A DNA stretch of 57,318 nt from Chryseobacterium gleum (GTDB lineage: Bacteria > Bacteroidota > Bacteroidia > Flavobacteriales_D > Crocinitomicaceae). Of this stretch, positions 51,386 to 57,318 are shown in pieces. The notes beneath the pieces are model-generated. The model ran no database searches and was not told the origin of the DNA. It worked only from the letters and a program-made list of their open reading frames with translations. Each line of letters starts with the position of its first letter. Positions within the stretch are counted from its first letter, which is position 1. The stretch is taken from contig CAMDFN010000014.1 in the NCBI GenBank assembly GCA_945897565.1, forward strand, positions 1 to 57,318, written 5' to 3'. The translations under genes and the position numbers were made by a program.

Positions 51386-52927
51386 ATGGCAAAAGAACAA
51401 CAACTACACGACAAGCGTCAGGCCTTACTTCAAGGTGGAGGAGCTGAACGACTAGATAAACAACACCAACAAGGCAAGCTCAGCGCACGCGAACGCATCT
51501 CCTTGTTGCTAGACGAAAACAGTTTTCAAGAAATTGGTGCGTTTGTCGAGCACCGCTCTACCAATTTTGGACTAGATAAACAAAAGTTTCTTGGCGATGG
51601 CGTCATTACGGGCTATGGCAATATTCATGGTCGTTTGGTTTATGTGTATTCCCAAGATTTTACGGTGCTTGGTGGGTCTTTATCCGAGACCCACGCCGCA
51701 AAAATTTGCCGCATTATGGACATGGCCATGAAAAATGGCGCGCCCATCATTGGCATGAACGACTCCGGTGGTGCGCGCATCCAAGAGGGGGTGGTTTCTT
51801 TGAGCGGATATGCTGATATTTTCTTTCGCAATACGCGTGCATCGGGAACCATTCCACAAATTTCCTTGATCATGGGCCCTTGCGCCGGTGGTGCGGTTTA
51901 CTCACCAGCACTTACCGACTTCATTTTCATGGTAGAAGAAACCTCCTACATGTTTGTAACGGGTCCGAATGTTGTCAAGACGGTTACGCATGAAGAAGTC
52001 AGCTCTGAAGACCTCGGCGGCGCCAAAACACATGCTGAAAAATCAGGTGTCAACCATTTTACGGCCGCCAACGATGTGGAGTGTATTCGCAAAGCCAGAG
52101 ACCTGATCACTTATCTGCCTCAAAATGCCAACGAAGAGTCGCCAATTACACCTGTTTTTAGCTTTCAAGCTTCTAAAAACAAGCAAATTGAGCAAATTTT
52201 ACCCGAAAATTCCAATATTCCTTATGATATCAAACGCGTGATCGATTGTTTGGTAGACGACCACAGCTTCAGAGAAGTACACCAAGATTTTGCCAAAAAT
52301 ATTGTCGTGGGTTTTGCCCGTTTGGAAGGCAGAACAGTTGGGATCATTGCCAATCAGCCGGCTTCAATGGCAGGCGTGCTCGATATTGACGCCTCAAGAA
52401 AAGGTGCGCGTTTTGTGCGCTTCTGCGACTCTTTCAACATTCCATTATTGGTGCTAGAAGACGTTCCTGGCTTTTTACCAGGCACAGATCAAGAATGGCG
52501 CGGCATCATTACACATGGCGCTAAATTGCTTTATGCTTTTGCCGAAGCTACGGTTCCAAAAATTACTGTCATCACGCGCAAAGCCTATGGTGGTGCCTAT
52601 TGCGTCATGAACTCGCGCAGCCTGGGTGCCGACCTCAGTTTTGCATGGCCAACTGCAGAAATTGCCGTTATGGGTGCAAAAGGCGCAGCAGAAATTATCT
52701 TCAAAAGAGAGATTGCTTCCGCTGCAGACCCAGCCGAAAAATGGTTAGAAAAAGAAGCTGAATATGCCGATACTTTTGCCAACCCTTATCGCGCTGCTGA
52801 AAGAGGGATTATTGATGAGGTTTTATTGCCCTCTGAAACCAGGGCAGCACTCATTAGCGCCTACAAAATGCTCGAGAAAAAAGCAGAAGCGCTGCCCCAG
52901 AAAAAACATGGTAATATCCCACTTTAA
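51386..52927 (+). CDS. Acyl-CoA carboxylase carboxyltransferase (propionyl-CoA carboxylase beta-like)
   Basis: A 513-residue protein with the two crotonase-fold halves of carboxyltransferases. N-half: [47 protein letters not shown] and [17 protein letters not shown], the acyl-CoA oxyanion loop. C-half: [30 protein letters not shown] and [20 protein letters not shown]. It moves CO2 from biotin to acetyl- or propionyl-CoA, which of these being undecided; in Bacteroidota the protein is mostly annotated as propionyl-CoA carboxylase or methylmalonyl-CoA decarboxylase alpha. Biotin carrier may be that at 39079. ATG 51386 chosen over a TTG at 51368 that lies within the promoter box. Confidence 0.9.
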   Translation: MAKEQQLHDKRQALLQGGGAERLDKQHQQGKLSARERISLLLDENSFQEIGAFVEHRSTNFGLDKQKFLGDGVITGYGNIHGRLVYVYSQDFTVLGGSLSETHAAKICRIMDMAMKNGAPIIGMNDSGGARIQEGVVSLSGYADIFFRNTRASGTIPQISLIMGPCAGGAVYSPALTDFIFMVEETSYMFVTGPNVVKTVTHEEVSSEDLGGAKTHAEKSGVNHFTAANDVECIRKARDLITYLPQNANEESPITPVFSFQASKNKQIEQILPENSNIPYDIKRVIDCLVDDHSFREVHQDFAKNIVVGFARLEGRTVGIIANQPASMAGVLDIDASRKGARFVRFCDSFNIPLLVLEDVPGFLPGTDQEWRGIITHGAKLLYAFAEATVPKITVITRKAYGGAYCVMNSRSLGADLSFAWPTAEIAVMGAKGAAEIIFKREIASAADPAEKWLEKEAEYADTFANPYRAAERGIIDEVLLPSETRAALISAYKMLEKKAEALPQKKHGNIPL

Positions 52928-52948
52928 ATGTGGGGATGTTAAATTCTT

Positions 52949-52980
52949 AAAAAAAAGCAACCTTTTGGTGCCTTTTTTCG
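52949..52980 (+). terminator. Probable terminator after the carboxyltransferase gene
   Basis: An A run plus GC and ACC pairs with GGT, then GCC and a T run (loop TTTT): an imperfect stem of six A-T pairs, one G-C, two mismatches and three more pairs, ending in TTTTTTCG. It lies 21 bases after the stop. A second small hairpin (CCCAC with GTGGG) overlaps the stop codon itself at 52918-52934. Confidence 0.5.
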
Positions 52981-53014
52981 TTATTATCAAGCTGTTAACT
53001 CTCCAAACGCCTGC

Positions 53015-56000
53015 ATGAAAGATAACTATACACTTTATTCCAACTCTCCCTCCAAATTCTTGTTGGCTTTCGTGCTTTCTTTTGGCGCCTTTTTTTACAG
53101 TTTTGCACAAATTGTAAGTCCGTTTAATATCCGCTACCAAACCCAACAAAAGGGTGCCATTCGTTTCATTTCAAACGTATCAGTTACCTGTAATGCATCG
53201 GCAAGCTGCACCAATGCGCAAGAACAGATAGCGCCGTCCGGATCAGGTCAAAACAACAGCTACACGATGTCTTACGTAGACATCGATACCGACCCCACTA
53301 CCTTCATGTCTTCAAGCGATAGTTTGAACCTACCCAATTGTTCAGAAATTACCTGGGCTGGTCTTTACTGGGGTGGAAAAATCTCCACCTCAACAGCAAA
53401 CTACGTCAACCGCAGCAACATCAAATTAAAAGTCAACAACGGCAGCTACCAACAACTCACTGCCGACCAAACCATCAACAATACCACAGGTGCAGTATCT
53501 TATTTTTGCTTCAAAAACATCACCAATATTGTGCTGGCGGCAGGCACCAAAGGCCGCTTTACGCTTGCCGATCAAGTTCAGCAGAACAATAGCAGTAATT
53601 TATTTGGCGGCTGGACTATTGTCGTCATTTATAAAAATATTTCTGAACCCTACAAAAACTTAACTGTTTTTGATGGCTTGGCCAACGTGAGTCAAGGAAG
53701 CTCGTCCAATACTGTTACCATTCCTATTTCTGGATTTTTGACACCATTATCCGGAGCTGTTTCTTTTGAATTGGGCGTCATTGCTTATGATGGTGACCGC
53801 GCTCAAACCGGCGACCAATTGCTATTTAATGGAGTAGGCACCAACTATGTACAGGTTTCAGATGCCTTGCACACCGCAACAGACATGTTCAACAGTACAA
53901 TTGCATACAACGGAACACTCACACCCTTTCGCATTCCTAGTTATAACAATACTTTAGGCTATGATGCGAGTATTTTTATTCCAAATAACGCAGCACAGAA
54001 TTACCTGAGTAATGGGGCCACCTCAGCCAATATCCGCGTAACTACTACCTCTGAAACCATTCTCTCTCGCGTCATTACCTCAGCTATCGATATTTATGAG
54101 CCAGACTTGCGTGCAACTGTTTCTGTCAACGACCTCAATGGGGGGGCAGTTGCGCCCGGAGACATCTTAGAGTATACAGTTTCAGGTAAAAATATTGGAT
54201 CCGACGTGGCCTTGAATTGCTTCATCACAGACACCCTTGATATCCGAACCGCTTACGTACCTAACTCATTAGTGGTATTGAACGGTCCGAATGCAGGAGT
54301 AAAGACCGATGCCCCCGGTGACGACCAAGCAGAGTACGACGCCGTGAACCGCTTTGTCAAATACAGGGTAGGAACAGGCGCAACAGCAAGTAGCGGAGGA
54401 AGTATGATCAATTCTACCTTAGACAGCGTTTTGGTGAAGTTTCAAGTGCAAGTATCCAATGATTGTTTGATTCTAAAATGTGACTCCACACTCGAGAACA
54501 AAGCTTATATATTTGGAACAGGCTCACTTTCTGGCAATACCGTCACCAACAATGGAACATCCGATGTTTACGATGCTTTTGGCTGCCCAACTTCAGCGAA
54601 TAATGAGGTGACCATCACAACCGCCTCTTGTCCTCCAGTGAATTTCACGGTCAATGATCCGTTGTGCCCAGGAGACACCCTTCAACTCAATACCCCTTAT
54701 TCCCAATGGGCTAATTATTTGTGGTCCGGACCTCAAGGATTTACAAACACCATCCACAATCCATTTGTAGCAAACATCAGCACCCTAAATTCTGGCGTTT
54801 ATGAACTAGACGTGACTTTCAACGGTTCTGCCTGTACATTTAACAATATCACCAACAGTATCGTGGTGAATCCTGAGCCTACAATTTCTCTGGTCTCCTT
54901 ATCCAACGTTACTTGCTTTAACGCTGCAAACGGCAGTATCCTTACGAGTGTTACCGGAGGCCCACCGATCAATTATCAGTGGACGAGCGGCCAAATTACA
55001 AATGGCATTACCAATCTTGGGCCTGGCTTGTACTCACTCGTGGTAACAGACAATTTTACCTGTCAGTCAGATACCAATTTTACCATTACACAACCCAACT
55101 TATTGGAGGTAGCACTTCAAATCACCAGTGATTACAATGGGCAAAATATTTCTTGTTTTGGCGCAGCTGATGGGAGTATATCCAGCACAGTAACAGGTGG
55201 TACTGCACCTTATACTTATTCTTGGAACAACGGAACCACCACCACAAGCTTATCAAATTTACCAATTGGCACGTATGCATTGACAGTCACAGACGCCAAC
55301 GGATGTGTAGCTTCAGCAAATATCACCCTTACTCAACCCTTAGACATTACCTTGAGTGCTAGCCCTACTGCGGTTTTGTGCTATGCCGGAACCAACGGTG
55401 CAGTGAATACAACTATTGGAGGAGGAACACTTCCCTATACGATACTTTGGAATAATGGTCAGATTGCACCCAACCTTAGCAATTTACAAGCGGGTGCATA
55501 TGAAATGATTGTTACAGACGCCAATAATTGCAAAGACTCCATAGAAACAACGGTTACCCAACCAGCGCAACCGCTCTCTGTTACGCATACGCAGCAAGAT
55601 GTTTTGTGCTATGGCGATGCCACAGGTGCAATAGACATTACAGTTGCGGGCGGCACACCTGCCTATGCCTATAGCTGGTCAATTGGCACTACCTCTGCAG
55701 ATATTACGGGCCTTCCGATCGGAACCTATAACGTACAAATTACGGATGCAAATGGCTGTTCTATTACTTATGGTGCAACCATTCAACAACCGGTTGCGCC
55801 GCTTTCCATGTCCGGGCTGGTTACACCTATTGCTTGTTTTGGAGATCTAGTTGGCGCAGTCAATATCGCCGTTTCAGGTGGAACAACGCCATATACGTAC
55901 AATTGGAATAATGGCACCTTTGGTACGCAAAACATCAATACTTTACCCGCAGGTTCATATAGTGTTTTAGTGACCGATGATCACCTCTGTACCATTACCC

Positions 56001-57318
56001 AAACGTTTGTAGTCACCCAACCGCAAGGCCCACTTGTGCTTTCTGAAACACACGAAGATGCTGGTTGTGAAGGCCCCGGCTCAATTGACCTGACTACTAG
56101 TGGCGGCACCGCGCCTTATTCTTTTGTTTGGAGTAACCTCACTTTTAATGAAGATGTCAATCCAGCTGCTCCTGCTGCTTACACGGTTCAGGTAGAGGAC
56201 GGTAATGGTTGTGCAGACTCTTTGTCTTTGACTATCCTGAATTTGGCCATCCCAATTTTTACAGCAATTACAGGGCAAAACATTCTTTGTTTAGACGACT
56301 CCACAGGCTCAATTGATTTTACAGTAACAGGTGGTGTTGCGCCATTTACTTATGCATGGTCAAACGGCGCTACTACAGAAGATGCCTCTGGCCTTCCAGC
56401 GGGTACTTACACAGTTACCGTAACCGATGCAAACAATTGTATTGAAATAGACAGCATCACGCTAACTCAGCCGCTCACTTCCATGACCATCACCGAGACG
56501 CATACCAATGCGAATTGTTTGGACTCAGTTGCTGGCGCAATCAATACAAGCATCACTGGCGGCACCCCTGGATACACTTTTCTTTGGAACAATGGCGCAA
56601 CAACCCCAGACATCTCCGGAATTCAAAATGGACTTTACATTTTGACGGCTACAGATGCCAACGGATGTCAGGAAGCCTTGCCAGTTCAAATTTTAGACCC
56701 ATCCAATACGGTTATGGTGGCTACAACTGTGTATCCAGTCAATTGTTTTGGCGGAGCCGATGGTTGGATAGACCTTACGCCTTCAGGTGGTATGCCAGGC
56801 TATGTTTACGACTGGGGCACGGGTGCTATCGAACAAGACATTACCAATTTGGCAGCAGGTCAGTACTTCGTCAATGTAGAAGATGTTTTGGGTTGTGGAA
56901 TGTTTTTGAGTTTTAATGTAAGCCAACCTTCAGGCCCCCTCACCATCAACGGCACGGTTTATAACGTTGTTTGTTTGGGTGACACCAATGGAATTGTAGA
57001 CCTCGCCATCACAGGAGGAACGGCTCCTTTCGGTTACCAATGGAATAACGGTGCAAGCACCCAAGATATTTATGATTTAAGTGCCGGCACCTATTCTGTA
57101 ATAGTTACAGATAATAACGGCTGTACTGCTACTTATTCAGGAATTGTCACAGCCCCCGGAAGCGCTTTAGCCGTCACCTTATACCCAACTGCTGCCTTGT
57201 GTTTTGGCACGCCAACAGGCGGTGTTGATTTAACAGTTGCGGGCGGCGTACCAGGCTACAGCTATAGCTGGAGCAATGGCCAGACCACCCAAGATTTAAC
57301 GGGAGTAGTCGGAGGGCA
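53015..57318 (+). CDS. Giant SprB-repeat surface adhesin (3' end beyond the window)
   Basis: The frame is open from ATG 53015 to the last base, giving 1434 codons. The signal peptide has a long N-region (MKDNYTLYSNSPSKFLLAF, then FFYSFAQ). Residues about 40-360 are a conserved N-terminal region of cell-surface proteins containing EITWAGLYWGGK. A DUF11-like domain follows (about 365-530: GDILEYTVSGKNIGSDVALN). A PKD-like unit at about 545-630 precedes SprB-type repeats that start near 54914 and continue past the edge. Each repeat begins with C(F/Y/L)G and has GGTxPYxYxWNNG and AGTYxVTVTDxNGC. SprB is a mobile T9SS-exported adhesin for gliding in Flavobacterium; this protein is likely to be exported the same way. 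Its sorting domain should lie beyond the window. No frame break was found. Confidence 0.88.
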   Translation, partial: MKDNYTLYSNSPSKFLLAFVLSFGAFFYSFAQIVSPFNIRYQTQQKGAIRFISNVSVTCNASASCTNAQEQIAPSGSGQNNSYTMSYVDIDTDPTTFMSSSDSLNLPNCSEITWAGLYWGGKISTSTANYVNRSNIKLKVNNGSYQQLTADQTINNTTGAVSYFCFKNITNIVLAAGTKGRFTLADQVQQNNSSNLFGGWTIVVIYKNISEPYKNLTVFDGLANVSQGSSSNTVTIPISGFLTPLSGAVSFELGVIAYDGDRAQTGDQLLFNGVGTNYVQVSDALHTATDMFNSTIAYNGTLTPFRIPSYNNTLGYDASIFIPNNAAQNYLSNGATSANIRVTTTSETILSRVITSAIDIYEPDLRATVSVNDLNGGAVAPGDILEYTVSGKNIGSDVALNCFITDTLDIRTAYVPNSLVVLNGPNAGVKTDAPGDDQAEYDAVNRFVKYRVGTGATASSGGSMINSTLDSVLVKFQVQVSNDCLILKCDSTLENKAYIFGTGSLSGNTVTNNGTSDVYDAFGCPTSANNEVTITTASCPPVNFTVNDPLCPGDTLQLNTPYSQWANYLWSGPQGFTNTIHNPFVANISTLNSGVYELDVTFNGSACTFNNITNSIVVNPEPTISLVSLSNVTCFNAANGSILTSVTGGPPINYQWTSGQITNGITNLGPGLYSLVVTDNFTCQSDTNFTITQPNLLEVALQITSDYNGQNISCFGAADGSISSTVTGGTAPYTYSWNNGTTTTSLSNLPIGTYALTVTDANGCVASANITLTQPLDITLSASPTAVLCYAGTNGAVNTTIGGGTLPYTILWNNGQIAPNLSNLQAGAYEMIVTDANNCKDSIETTVTQPAQPLSVTHTQQDVLCYGDATGAIDITVAGGTPAYAYSWSIGTTSADITGLPIGTYNVQITDANGCSITYGATIQQPVAPLSMSGLVTPIACFGDLVGAVNIAVSGGTTPYTYNWNNGTFGTQNINTLPAGSYSVLVTDDHLCTITQTFVVTQPQGPLVLSETHEDAGCEGPGSIDLTTSGGTAPYSFVWSNLTFNEDVNPAAPAAYTVQVEDGNGCADSLSLTILNLAIPIFTAITGQNILCLDDSTGSIDFTVTGGVAPFTYAWSNGATTEDASGLPAGTYTVTVTDANNCIEIDSITLTQPLTSMTITETHTNANCLDSVAGAINTSITGGTPGYTFLWNNGATTPDISGIQNGLYILTATDANGCQEALPVQILDPSNTVMVATTVYPVNCFGGADGWIDLTPSGGMPGYVYDWGTGAIEQDITNLAAGQYFVNVEDVLGCGMFLSFNVSQPSGPLTINGTVYNVVCLGDTNGIVDLAITGGTAPFGYQWNNGASTQDIYDLSAGTYSVIVTDNNGCTATYSGIVTAPGSALAVTLYPTAALCFGTPTGGVDLTVAGGVPGYSYSWSNGQTTQDLTGVVGG
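54914..57318 (+). repeat. SprB-type coding repeats, usually 228 bases
   Basis: Ten complete units and one cut by the edge. The first Cys codon of the units lies at 54914, 55154, 55379, 55607, 55835, 56066, 56288, 56516, 56744, 56972 and 57200. Six of the ten spacings are exactly 228 bases (76 codons); the others are 240, 225, 231 and 222. DNA identity between units is low by eye, so the period is kept at protein level. Confidence 0.85.

Noticed and set aside
53338-56916. Short open frames in other frames within the right adhesin region
   Set aside because: The main frame from 53015 is open to the window end and encodes DUF11-like and SprB-type domains; the others are shadows.
1-57318. tRNA or rRNA genes, mobile elements, defence systems
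   Set aside because: I looked through all gaps, none above 300 bases, and saw no cloverleaf, rRNA, transposase, integrase, toxin-antitoxin pair or restriction gene; the PIN domain at 15975 is fused to PhoH and has no antitoxin neighbour.

Overview
The window is a gene-dense piece of a Bacteroidota chromosome, most likely Flavobacteriales. The evidence is a set of type IX secretion system (T9SS) cargo proteins with C-terminal sorting domains (both the type A form and the gliding/CHU_C-like type B form), a PorP/SprF protein, a PorZ homologue, many short leaders carrying the Bacteroidota -7 promoter box TAnnTTTG, and housekeeping proteins of Bacteroidota type. The genus cannot be fixed from the sequence alone. 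No rRNA, tRNA, CRISPR array, insertion sequence, integrase or phage gene was seen. No gap between genes exceeds 300 bases.

Layout. (1) 1-9001: the 3' part of a giant Ig/PKD/Big_2-repeat surface protein ending in a type B T9SS signal, then a PorP/SprF protein and an OmpA-like cell-wall-binding lattice protein: an adhesin-export-anchor module. (2) 9006-12745: a methionine-type aminotransferase coupled to an omega-amidase, then a secreted type A T9SS protein with a strong terminator. (3) 12797-19182: membrane protein, S41-like protease, small lipoprotein, SDR-family protein, PIN-PhoH ATPase, and a minus-strand trio (RNA methyltransferase, TPR-like membrane protein, RidA). (4) 19285-27360: a polyprenyl-phosphate-type glycosyltransferase overlapping porZ, the pnuC/nadR-kinase pair for nicotinamide riboside, a SCO1 protein, an RluB-like pseudouridine synthase with an altered catalytic residue, two uncharacterised envelope proteins and pth. 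(5) 27425-32460: a run of coupled genes for one GEVED protein, three tandem six-Kelch proteins and a DUF4907 lipoprotein. (6) 32470-43529: asnS, a HI0933-type flavoprotein, a GreA-like protein, ileS with a swapped HIGH motif, a biotin carrier, galE, tatD, ansA and ftsE. (7) 43670-52927: a large TPR protein with an outer-membrane barrel, a quinone-oxidoreductase-like enzyme, a TPR lipoprotein and an acyl-CoA carboxylase carboxyltransferase. (8) 53015-57318: the 5' part of a second giant adhesin built on SprB-type repeats, running off the right edge.

How the parts fit. Much of the window serves the outer surface: T9SS cargo (at least six proteins), a machine part that works at the cell surface (PorZ), a partner for adhesin export (PorP/SprF) and a periplasmic OmpA-like anchor. 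The most useful observations are: five genes whose -7 box lies exactly four bases before the ATG, implying leaderless mRNAs; an IleRS with GIHH in place of HIGH; an RluB-like enzyme with Glu in place of the catalytic Asp; and the Kelch-DUF4907 cluster, which is the best candidate here for an undescribed system. Starts were moved from the longest possible reading frame wherever a signal peptide, an ATGA overlap or family alignment favoured an internal ATG.
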